Assembly (NCBI RefSeq): GCF_031085165.1
Contig: NZ_JAVHTY010000002.1
Coordinates: 496,001 to 560,000 of the forward strand
Source of the DNA: Pseudomonas sp. 102515
GTDB lineage: Bacteria > Pseudomonadota > Gammaproteobacteria > Pseudomonadales > Pseudomonadaceae
Direction of reading: 5' to 3'
DNA: 64,000 bases
The notes beneath the pieces were generated by a model. The model had not been told where the DNA came from and made no database searches. It saw only the letters and a program-made list of their open reading frames with translations. Positions 18,459 to 25,987 of this stretch are shown piece by piece; position 1 is the stretch's first letter, and each line of letters opens with the position of its first letter. The translations under genes were made by a program, and so were the position numbers.

Positions 18459-19317
18459 TGCCGAACGGGTCGGCAGCGCCCCCTGGCTGCTGACCGGCCC
18501 TGCGCTTCTCGTGTTCCTGACCCTGCTGGCGGCGCCGCTGGTGCTCACGGCCATGCTGTCGTTGAACCTGTTCAGCGACACCAAGGGGGTGATTCCCGTG
18601 TACTCGCTCGCCAACTACCGGGAGGTCTTCGGCGACGACTATTTCCACGAGATCTTCCTGCGCACCGGCGGCATGGCGCTCGCGGTGACCGTCTGTTCGG
18701 TCCTGATCGGCGTGCCGGAGACGCTCATCATCGCCCGTATGCGGGCACCCTGGCGGTCGCTGTTCCTGCTCGTGGTGCTCGGTCCGCTGCTCATCTCGGT
18801 GGTGGTGCGCACCCTGGGGTGGGCCATCCTGCTGGGCAACAACGGGCTGATCAACCAGGCGTTGCAGGCGCTGGGCATCATCGATTTTCCGATCCGCATG
18901 ATGTTCACCCAGTTCGGGGTCGTGCTGGCGCTGACCCATGTGCTGGTGCCCTTCATGGTGATCGCCGTCTGGGCCAGCCTGCAAAAGCTCGACCTGCAGG
19001 TGGAGCAGGCCGGCCTGTCGCTCGGCGCTTCGCGGATGACGACCTTCAGGCGGGTGGTGCTCCCGCAGATCGTGCCGGGAATCCTCTCGGGCTCGATCAT
19101 CGTCTTCGCCCTGGCCGCTTCGGCCTTCGCCACTCCCGCGATCATCGGCGGACGCCGGCTCAAGGTGGTGGCGACGGCGGCCTACGACGAATTCCTCGGT
19201 TCGCTGAACTGGCCGCTGGGCGCCGCCATCGCGGTGCTGCTGCTGATCGCCAACCTGGTGATCGTGGTGGGCTGCAGCCGGCTGGCCGAGCGCCGTTTCA
19301 AACACGTCTTCGAGTGA
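18445..19317 (+). CDS. ABC transporter permease 1 (PotB-like)
   Basis: 290 aa; the ATG at 18445 follows GGGAGGTG and overlaps the ATPase gene by 14 bases. Six membrane segments are visible, starting with WLLTGPALLVFLTLLAAPLV. The cytoplasmic EAA loop reads EQAGLSLGASRMTTFRRVVL, the docking site for the ATPase. It is a BinPDT_inner-membrane-component protein paired with permease 2. Confidence 0.93.
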   Translation: MATYDAERVGSAPWLLTGPALLVFLTLLAAPLVLTAMLSLNLFSDTKGVIPVYSLANYREVFGDDYFHEIFLRTGGMALAVTVCSVLIGVPETLIIARMRAPWRSLFLLVVLGPLLISVVVRTLGWAILLGNNGLINQALQALGIIDFPIRMMFTQFGVVLALTHVLVPFMVIAVWASLQKLDLQVEQAGLSLGASRMTTFRRVVLPQIVPGILSGSIIVFALAASAFATPAIIGGRRLKVVATAAYDEFLGSLNWPLGAAIAVLLLIANLVIVVGCSRLAERRFKHVFE

Positions 19318-19322
19318 TCGCC

Positions 19323-20120
19323 ATGTACCGGAACGGTTTCTTCTCCCTTGCCTTTCATGCGCTCTTCATCGCCTTCATCGTCGCGCCGCTGGTGGTGGTG
19401 ATGGCGGTGTCCTTTACCGGCGAAGGCTTCATTTCATTGCCTTCCGGTGGCCTGTCGCTGCGCTGGTTTGAGGCGCTGTGGGCCAACCAGGAAATGGTCG
19501 AGGCCTTCTGGCTGTCGCTCAAGCTGGGCCTGGTCTCGGCGACGGTCGCCACCCTGCTGGCGGTTCCTGCGGCGTTGGCCATCAGTCGCTACGACTTTCC
19601 CGGACGCGGGGCGATCACCGGCTTTCTGATGTCGCCGCTGATGATTCCCTCGGTGGTGCTGGGGATCGCCTTCCTGCGCTTCTTTTCCCTCGCCCAGGTG
19701 GGCGGCTCGCTGTGGGCCTTGAGCATTACCCACGTCGTCGTGGTGCTGCCCTATGCCTTGCGGCTGACCCTGGCGTCCACCATCGGCCTCGAGCGCGATG
19801 CGGAGCACGCGGCGCTGTCCCTGGGCGCCAATCGGCTGCAGACCTTCTGGCGGGTGATCCTGCCGCGGATCCGCACCGGCGTGGTGGGCGGCTGGCTGCT
19901 CGCCTTCATCCAGAGCTTCGACGAACTGACCATGACGGTCTTCGTCGCCACGCCTGGTACCACGACCCTGCCGGTCGCCATGTACAACCAGATCGCCCAG
20001 ACCATCGATCCCCTGATCACGGCGGCCTCCACGGTGCTGATCCTGGGGACCCTGGCGGTGATGCTGCTGCTCGATCGGCTCGTCGGCCTGGATCGGGTGC
20101 TGATCGGAGAAAAGCAATGA
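19323..20120 (+). CDS. ABC transporter permease 2 (PotC-like)
   Basis: 265 aa; start ATG 19323, five bases after the permease 1 stop. Six membrane segments, from GFFSLAFHALFIAFIVAPLV to LITAASTVLILGTLAVMLLL. The EAA loop reads EHAALSLGANRLQTFWRVIL. Forms the heterodimeric channel with permease 1. Its stop overlaps the next start as ATGA (20117-20120), linking the importer to the oxidoreductases in one operon. Confidence 0.93.
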   Translation: MYRNGFFSLAFHALFIAFIVAPLVVVMAVSFTGEGFISLPSGGLSLRWFEALWANQEMVEAFWLSLKLGLVSATVATLLAVPAALAISRYDFPGRGAITGFLMSPLMIPSVVLGIAFLRFFSLAQVGGSLWALSITHVVVVLPYALRLTLASTIGLERDAEHAALSLGANRLQTFWRVILPRIRTGVVGGWLLAFIQSFDELTMTVFVATPGTTTLPVAMYNQIAQTIDPLITAASTVLILGTLAVMLLLDRLVGLDRVLIGEKQ

Positions 20121-21256
20121 ACGACAGCAGCGTACCCACCTCGGCAGAGGTCATCGTGGTTGGCGGTGGACTGGTCGGCATGGCGGTCGCCTATGGCCTG
20201 GCGAAGGCCGGTACCAGGACGCTGGTACTCGATCAGGGCGATGACGCCTTCCGCGCCTCCCGGGGCAACTTCGGTCTCGTCTGGGTGCAGGGCAAGGGCT
20301 TCGATCGCCTCGAATATTCCAGCTGGACGCGTTCCTCGGCATTGGCTTGGGCCGGGCTGGCAGAGGACTTGCTGAAGGAGACGGACGTCGATGTCCGCCT
20401 GAAGCAGCCCGGCGGCTTTCACATGTGCTTTTCCGACCATGAGCTGGCGGAGCGGCAGGCGCGGCTGGCAGGTATGCAGGCGGGCCTGGGCGATTACCCC
20501 TTCGAGATGCTGGATCAGGCGGATCTGCGGGCACGCTTGCCCGGTATCGGTCCGAAGGTCGTCGGGGCGAGCTACACACCCATGGATGGCCATGTGAATC
20601 CGCTCAAGCTCCTGCGGGCCTTGCATGCGGGAGCGCAGCACCACGGGGCGACGGTACTGGGGCGGATGCCGGTCGAGCGGATCGAGTCCGCGCCTGGCGA
20701 ATTCACCGTGGTCACCCCCGGTCAGCGCTTCACCGCGCCGCGCCTGGTACTGGCGGCGGGGCTGGGCAATCGACCGCTGGGGGAGCAGGTCGGGCTGCAT
20801 GCCCCGGTCGCGCCGAATCGTGGGCAGGTGCTGGTCAGTGAGCGGGTTCGCCCCTTCCTGGACTACCCGACCATCAATGTGCGCCAGACCGACGAGGGCA
20901 GCGTGCAGCTCGGCGATTCCATGGAGGAGGTCGGCTTCAACGACCTCACCACCACCGACGTGCTCGCCCGGATCGCCCAGCGTGGCGTCAACACCTTCCC
21001 GCTGTTGGCTGACGTGCGCCTGGTGCGGGCCTGGGGCGCCCTGCGCGTCATGAGCCCGGATGGTTATCCGATCTATCAAGAGTCCGCGTCGCATCCCGGT
21101 GCCTTCGTCGTCACCTGCCACAGCGGCGTGACCCTGGCCGCGGCGCACGCGACCCGGATCGCGCCCTGGGTCCGCGGCGGGGAACGGCCGGAAGAGCTGG
21201 CGGTGTTCGCTGGCGAACGTTTTCTCACCGGGGAGGTGTTTTCCCATGCCCACTGA
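20117..21256 (+). CDS. FAD-dependent oxidoreductase, DadA/HcnC-like (first beta-type subunit)
   Basis: 379 aa. FAD-binding Rossmann motif VIVVGGGLVGMAVAYGLAKA near the N-terminus, the DAO-family body and a C-terminal FAD site (VRAWGALRVMSPDGYPIYQE, CHSGVTLAAAHA). This family oxidises the C-N bond of D-amino acids, N-methyl amino acids, opines or glycine. It is directly followed by a small 2Fe-2S protein and a HcnB/OoxA-like flavoprotein, so it probably acts as the catalytic subunit of a heteromeric dehydrogenase. A second protein of the same superfamily is encoded at 22962. Substrate unknown. Confidence 0.88.
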   Translation: MNDSSVPTSAEVIVVGGGLVGMAVAYGLAKAGTRTLVLDQGDDAFRASRGNFGLVWVQGKGFDRLEYSSWTRSSALAWAGLAEDLLKETDVDVRLKQPGGFHMCFSDHELAERQARLAGMQAGLGDYPFEMLDQADLRARLPGIGPKVVGASYTPMDGHVNPLKLLRALHAGAQHHGATVLGRMPVERIESAPGEFTVVTPGQRFTAPRLVLAAGLGNRPLGEQVGLHAPVAPNRGQVLVSERVRPFLDYPTINVRQTDEGSVQLGDSMEEVGFNDLTTTDVLARIAQRGVNTFPLLADVRLVRAWGALRVMSPDGYPIYQESASHPGAFVVTCHSGVTLAAAHATRIAPWVRGGERPEELAVFAGERFLTGEVFSHAH

Positions 21257-21593
21257 TTCCTTGTTTCGCCGCGTGGACGCCGAAGGCGGCCGTCTCATCA
21301 CCCTGACCTTCAATGACCAAGCCTTCCAAGTGCCCAGCGGTCTCACGGTCGCGGCCGCCTTGCTGCTGGCCGGCATACGCCATTTTCGTACGTCACCGGT
21401 CGGCGGCGAAGCGCGTGCGCCCTATTGCATGATGGGCGTGTGCTTCGAATGCCTGGTCGAGATCGATGGGGTGCCGAGTCGCCAGAGCTGCCTGATCGAG
21501 GCGGCCGATGGCATGCGTATCCGTTCGCAGCAAGGGGCCCGGGACTTGCCCTTCACCGCTGCCGAGCCCGTAGTGATGGAGGTGCAGCCATGA
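21246..21593 (+). CDS. [2Fe-2S]-binding protein, HcnA/OoxG-like gamma subunit
   Basis: 115 aa. The cluster ligands appear as APYCMMGVCFECLVEIDGVP and SRQSCL, i.e. C-x4-C-x2-C-x12-C, the plant-type ferredoxin fold seen in HcnA, in the gamma subunit of D-hydroxyproline dehydrogenase, and in SoxA-like N-termini. It relays electrons between the flavoprotein subunits. It overlaps both neighbouring genes (by 11 and 4 bases), implying stoichiometric synthesis. Confidence 0.9.
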   Translation: MPTDSLFRRVDAEGGRLITLTFNDQAFQVPSGLTVAAALLLAGIRHFRTSPVGGEARAPYCMMGVCFECLVEIDGVPSRQSCLIEAADGMRIRSQQGARDLPFTAAEPVVMEVQP

Positions 21594-22969
21594 ATCTCGA
21601 ACCGATCGATGTCGTCGTCATCGGTGCGGGCCCTGCCGGCATGGCGGGGGCGCGAACCCTGGCTGATCTTGGCCTCTCCGTCGTGCTGCTGGACGAGCAG
21701 GCCGCGGTCGGCGGACAGATCTATCGCGGCATCGCCAGCGCCTCAGCGGCACGACGTACGCTGCTCGGGCCGGATTATGCGGCTGGCGCCGACTTGGCGG
21801 ATGCGTTGAAGAGTACGACCGTGCGCCACGAGACGGAGGCTTCCGTCTGGCAGATCACCCGCGAGCGCCAGGTGCATTACCTCAAAAACGGCCGGGTGCG
21901 CTCCTTCGCTGCCAAGGCCGTACTCCTGGCGACCGGCGCCATGGAGCGGCCCTTTCCCATCCCCGGTTGGACCCTGCCTGGAGTGATGACGGCCGGGGCG
22001 GCGCAGATCCTGCTCAAGACCGCCGGCATCGGTCCACAGGGACCGGTGGTGCTGGCCGGGTGCGGACCGCTGCTCTACCTGCTCGGCTGGCAATACCTGC
22101 GGGCGGGCATACCCATTGCGGCCCTGGTCGACACCAGCCGCCGTGAGGATTACTGGCACGCCCGTGGCCATTTGCTGGCGGCGCTCAGGGCCTGGCCCTA
22201 TCTGCGCAAGGGTGTCTCGCTGTTGCGCGCCCTGCGCAAAGGCGAGGTCCCGCACTACACCGGTGCCGAGCAGCTACAAGTCGAGGGGGAAGGGCAGGCC
22301 CAGGCGCTCAACTTCGTTGTCGACGGGCAGGCACAACGGGTGTCGGCCAGCACCGTGTTGTTGCACCAAGGCGTGGTGCCGAATATCCAGTTCACCCAGG
22401 CGCTCAGGGCTCAGCATCGCTGGGATGATGCGCAGCTGTGCTTCGTGCCGGAAACCGATCAGTGGGGCGCGCTCGACGTGCCTTTCATCTCGGTGGCGGG
22501 CGATGGCGCGGGTATCGGCGGTGCCCAGGCGGCCGCGCTGCAAGGGCAACTCGCGGCGCTCGGGCTGGCGCGTAGCCTCGGACAAATCACCCCGGCCCAG
22601 CGCGATACCCAGGCCGCGCCCTTGCGCGCGGAGCTGGAGCGCAACCTGCGTATTCGCCCCTTCATCGATGCCCTGTATCGCCCCCGCGAGGAGAACCGCA
22701 TTCCTGCGCGTGACGACGTCACCATCTGCCGCTGCGAAGAGGTCACGGCAGGCGATGTCCGGCGGTTCGTCGAGCTCGGCTGCAGCGGGCCGAACCAGGC
22801 GAAATCCTTCGGTCGCTGCGGCATGGGTCCCTGCCAGGGACGCATGTGCGGCTTGACCGTCACTGAGATCATCGCCAAGTCGCGGGGCCTCACGCCCGAC
22901 GAGGTGGGCTATTACCGTATTCGGCCACCGATCAAGCCCATTACCCTGGGAGAGCTCGCCAGTGGCTGA
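21590..22969 (+). CDS. NAD(P)/FAD-dependent oxidoreductase, HcnB/OoxA-like alpha subunit with BFD-like [2Fe-2S] domain
   Basis: 459 aa; start ATG 21590 overlaps the 2Fe-2S gene by 4 bases. N-terminal dinucleotide fold VVVIGAGPAGMAGARTLADL with VGGQIYRG, a second nucleotide fold (GPVVLAGCGPLLYLLGWQYL), and a C-terminal BFD-type cluster (ICRCEEVTAGDV, then GRCGMGPCQGRMCG). This is the architecture of opine oxidase subunit A, HcnB and the alpha subunit of D-hydroxyproline dehydrogenase. It receives electrons from the DadA-like subunit and passes them on, probably to the respiratory chain. Confidence 0.92.
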   Translation: MNLEPIDVVVIGAGPAGMAGARTLADLGLSVVLLDEQAAVGGQIYRGIASASAARRTLLGPDYAAGADLADALKSTTVRHETEASVWQITRERQVHYLKNGRVRSFAAKAVLLATGAMERPFPIPGWTLPGVMTAGAAQILLKTAGIGPQGPVVLAGCGPLLYLLGWQYLRAGIPIAALVDTSRREDYWHARGHLLAALRAWPYLRKGVSLLRALRKGEVPHYTGAEQLQVEGEGQAQALNFVVDGQAQRVSASTVLLHQGVVPNIQFTQALRAQHRWDDAQLCFVPETDQWGALDVPFISVAGDGAGIGGAQAAALQGQLAALGLARSLGQITPAQRDTQAAPLRAELERNLRIRPFIDALYRPREENRIPARDDVTICRCEEVTAGDVRRFVELGCSGPNQAKSFGRCGMGPCQGRMCGLTVTEIIAKSRGLTPDEVGYYRIRPPIKPITLGELASG

Positions 22970-24149
22970 CAGGACGGCGGACGTGATCGTCATTGGCGCC
23001 GGGCTGCATGGGTTGAGTACGGCCTGGCAGCTCGCGCACCGCGGCGTACGGGTGACCGTGCTCGAAGCCGACTACGCCGGGCGACATGCCTCCGGTGTGA
23101 ACGCGGGCGGGGTACGGACGCTCGGCCGGCACCTGGCGGAAATCCCGTTGGCGCTGGCGTCTCGGGCTCTCTGGCACAACCTGCCGGAGCTGTTGGGAAC
23201 CGATGCGAGTTTCGTCGCCAGCGGTCAGCTCAAGCTGGCTGAAAACAACGAGGAGTTGCAGGAATGCCGGGCCCGAGTCGCCCACCTCCAGGCGCATGGT
23301 TTCACCCATGAGGTGCTCATCGATCGGCAGGCGGTCTTCGAACTCCTGCCGACGGTCGCGCCCCATGTGGTGGGGGGCATCTGGGTGGCGGACGATGGCT
23401 ACGCGACGCCTTACCGCGTAGTGATCGCGGTTCGGCAGGCAGCGGAGCGCCTGGGTGTGGTGCTGCATGAACAGACGCCTGCGCTATCCATCACCCAGCG
23501 AGGCACGCGCTGGCAGGTCGAGACGCGCCAAGGGCGCTTCGAGGCGGACCAACTGGTGGTGACGGCCGGTGCCTGGGCAGGGCGCCTGGCTGCCGAGCTG
23601 GGCGAGCCGGTACCCACCTATCCGCAAGGCCTGATGCTGATGGTCACCCATCGTGTAGCGCCCTTCTGCAGGCCGGTACTCGGCGCCACCGGCCGCGCCC
23701 TGTCGTTCAAGCAATTCGACAACGGCACGGTGGTCATCGGCGGCAAGTTGATCGGTGCCCTGGACTTCGATGCCCGCCACGGCGAGGTCGATATCGCTCG
23801 TCTCGTGACCAGCGCCCAGACCGTGACGGACCTCTTTCCGCACCTCAGGCATCTGGGCATCAACCGCGCCTGGTCCGGCATCGAAGCCTTCACCGAAGAC
23901 GACCTGCCCGTCGTCTCAGGCAGCAGTCGCGCCAGTGGACTGACCTACTCGTTCGGTTACTGCGGCAGCGGTTTCCAGATGAGCCTCGGCACCGGCCAGC
24001 GTGTCGCGCAGCTGGTGCTCGGCGAGTCATCGCCGATCAATCTCGCGGCGTTCGCCATCGATCGCTTCCCCAGAGATTCCTCAACCCCCAGGCCACCCAA
24101 GGAGCCTATATGCAACCCATTACCCGTATCGAAACCAACCAGCGCATGA
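22962..24149 (+). CDS. FAD-dependent oxidoreductase, DadA/sarcosine-oxidase-beta-like (second beta-type subunit)
   Basis: 395 aa from GTG 22962, overlapping the previous gene by 8 bases. FAD motif VIVIGAGLHGLSTAWQLAHR, the ASGVNAGGVRTLGRH loop typical of opine oxidase/sarcosine oxidase beta chains, and the C-terminal SGIEAFTEDDLPVVSGSS and GYCGSGFQMSLGTGQRV. It is clearly distinct in sequence from the 20117 protein although of the same superfamily. The C-terminal tail (RPPKEPICNPLPVSKPTSA) reads into the ridA gene by 40 bases and may be an extension by stop-codon loss. Confidence 0.9.
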   Translation: MADRTADVIVIGAGLHGLSTAWQLAHRGVRVTVLEADYAGRHASGVNAGGVRTLGRHLAEIPLALASRALWHNLPELLGTDASFVASGQLKLAENNEELQECRARVAHLQAHGFTHEVLIDRQAVFELLPTVAPHVVGGIWVADDGYATPYRVVIAVRQAAERLGVVLHEQTPALSITQRGTRWQVETRQGRFEADQLVVTAGAWAGRLAAELGEPVPTYPQGLMLMVTHRVAPFCRPVLGATGRALSFKQFDNGTVVIGGKLIGALDFDARHGEVDIARLVTSAQTVTDLFPHLRHLGINRAWSGIEAFTEDDLPVVSGSSRASGLTYSFGYCGSGFQMSLGTGQRVAQLVLGESSPINLAAFAIDRFPRDSSTPRPPKEPICNPLPVSKPTSA

Positions 24150-24469
24150 GCCGCGTCGTCCAGTACAAGGGCGGCATCACCTTCGTCGGCGGCCAGACCG
24201 CCAATGATCGCACCCAGGACATCAAGGGGCAGACCGCGCAGGTCTTGCAGAAGATCGACGACTACCTGGCCAGGGTCGGCCTGGACAAGACGCGCATCCT
24301 CAGCGCCCAGGTGTGGCTGTCGGACATCCAGGCCAACTTCGCCGGCATGAACGAGGTGTGGGACGCCTGGGCACCGGAAGGGCAGGCACCGGCACGGGCC
24401 ACGGTGGAGTCCAGGCTGGCGGCACCGGAGTTGCTGGTCGAGATCGCCATCGTCGCGGCGGCGGAGTGA
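24110..24469 (+). CDS. RidA family 2-iminopropanoate/imine deaminase
   Basis: 119 aa; ATG 24110 follows AAGGAGCC. Family features: GGITFVGGQTANDRTQDIKG, trimer-forming strands, and the substrate-binding Arg in PARATVESRLAAPELLVEIA. RidA proteins hydrolyse reactive enamine/imine intermediates to ketoacid and ammonia. As the last gene of an amine-oxidising operon it would release ammonia from the imine produced by the upstream dehydrogenase, which is strong support for a C-N oxidation pathway. Confidence 0.93.
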   Translation: MQPITRIETNQRMSRVVQYKGGITFVGGQTANDRTQDIKGQTAQVLQKIDDYLARVGLDKTRILSAQVWLSDIQANFAGMNEVWDAWAPEGQAPARATVESRLAAPELLVEIAIVAAAE

Positions 24470-24634
24470 AGGCGATCGCATCAGCTCCCTGTAGCTGAGA
24501 CGCTGCGCCTATATCAAAAACGCCAGTAGAGCACTGCCTTTGAGGTCGAGCTGACTTAACTACAGATCTACGGAGACTGTTGAGACAGGTGCTCGATGTA
24601 AGGCGTTGGTAGCGAAAAAAGCGGAGCCTCAAAA

Positions 24635-24664
24635 GGCTGGGATGGTTGCTAGACCATCCCAGCC
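24635..24664 (-). terminator. Intrinsic terminator on minus strand, after the frameshifted pseudogene
   Basis: GGCTGGGATGGT / ACCATCCCAGCC is a perfect 12-bp stem with a 6-base loop. On the minus strand it is followed by TTTT and, a few bases on, TTTTTT. It lies 7 bases after the stop of the decayed minus-strand gene at 24672-24957, so that gene was once a complete unit. It may also work bidirectionally for the ridA operon. Confidence 0.75.
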
Positions 24665-24671
24665 AGCGCTT

Positions 24672-24957
24672 CTAATCGACGGTAGTCGCTTGAGCGTTGG
24701 CGCACCGGGAACTAGAGATTACCCGGCGATATAGCGTGACCATCTCGTCCAGCAGCTCCCCAACGATGTTGCAGGCAACCTTCAGCCGTAGTCTTCAGGA
24801 TGACCGGAGTCGCGCTCTGCCAGCTGAACGAGCAGGTCATCTAGCATTGAGGCACGAGATCCGCATCGGCTTCGATAGCCCGAGTGGAAGGATCCATTTG
24901 GTCAAGCGCGATTGGCTTACTAGGGAAAGGGAGGACGGAGGGCTTCCTCTCACCCAT
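24672..24957 (-). pseudogene. Decayed minus-strand gene of about 95 codons with two frameshifts
   Basis: A GGAGG site precedes ATG 24955-24957. Frame 1 reads MGERKPSVLPFPSKPIALDQ and continues to IEADADLVPQC then stop. A different frame continues MLDDLLVQLAERDSGHPEDYG then stop, and a third reads LKVACNIVGELLDEMVTLYR to the stop at 24672-24674. One base lost near 24846 and one near 24783 would join the three into a single helical protein, and a good terminator follows. I do not recognise the family. The coherence of the three segments, not similarity, is the evidence. Confidence 0.5.
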
Positions 24958-25521
24958 GGCACACCTCCGTGTAGAGGTAAATGGCATGCAGGTAGCGCCG
25001 AGGCGGAGCTCGGGCTTAAAAGAATGACGGTGCATTCATGCTGCTCCTGGGTTCGGTTGAGGAGCCGCCACCACCGTTGTCACGCGGTATGGAGGCGGAC
25101 CGTACGGGGGTGACAACCGGGAACCAAGGGAACCGGCCAGGCCGACGCCTGCCCCGCACGGCCCGCCGTAAAATGCACGCAGCCGATTGCTTAGCATTGG
25201 CCGTGGGCGATTAGGCTACCGCGCCCTTGTTTATCAGGTTGTCACGCCCGGCCGTGGGATTGACCATGACAATGCAAATTTACCGCTTCGGAACGCGTCC
25301 TAGCACCCTGGCAACGCTCCGCCCCTGGGACGTGGTTGGCGCGTTGCCCTTGCCCCAGGCACCGGCGAACCTGGTCGAGTTTGCTGTCAGCAGATAAACG
25401 AGATTGCGGCAGTACATCAGCCTTGTCGGGCGGAACAGAGACTGCTGCCCGAATCTGCCCTGCTCATCACCAAGCCTATCCGTAGTGGGCACCTGCTCGA
25501 CGCCAAGCAGAGCCAACTCGA
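24958..25521. other. Gene-poor accessory interval
   Basis: No supported gene. A short frame at 25267 (MTMQIYRFGTRPSTLATLRP, 43 codons) lacks a ribosome site. Composition is mixed and the sequence looks decayed. Confidence 0.35.
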
Positions 25522-25820
25522 CTAGGTGCCTGCACGTCGTCGCGCAAGCATCTCCAGATGCTTCTCGTCCGTCTGCTCAACCATGTGGATCTGCTTGGCT
25601 ACCGGCATCGTTCGTCCGACATCCAGGCGGCATTAGCGCTTCCAACAGGCGTTGTTCGTTTCGTTAGCGCGATTGATAAAGTCATCCCGTAATCGGAGAC
25701 ATGCCTTACTAAAGTGGTAGTTGTGTCTGCGAACGTGTCTAGCTCAAGGATAGTGATCTTGAGAGAACTACGGCCGATAGGGTTTGGCTTTGCTGTACCT
25801 ATGCACTCGGCTTTGTTCAC
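25522..25820 (-). pseudogene. Possible frameshifted small gene
   Basis: A minus-strand frame from GTG 25820 gives MNKAECIGTAKPNPIGRSSL ... SANAAWMSDERCR (73 codons). A second frame immediately downstream reads MPVAKQIHMVEQTDEKHLEM then LARRRAGT and stops at 25522. Both look protein-like and could be one gene split by a single-base change near 25600, but no family is recognised and no clear ribosome site is seen. Low confidence. Confidence 0.3.
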
Positions 25821-25987
25821 CCAAACGGTAGACCGCGACGGGGGATACGGACGCGGTGGGCTTACGCTACTAATAAATTAGAATTGGACTATGGGTTGAG
25901 CTGGCGACCCTATACGATATTCATCTAGCCACCTCTGTCCCGGCCTTCATGGGCAACGGATGTGCCGGCCTTCGTTAGGAGTTTGGT

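Noticed and set aside
20117..22969. Hydrogen cyanide synthase HcnABC
   Set aside because: Subunit types are similar, but gene order (beta-gamma-alpha-beta), the ABC importer and RidA do not match the three-gene hcnABC operon; a catabolic role fits better.
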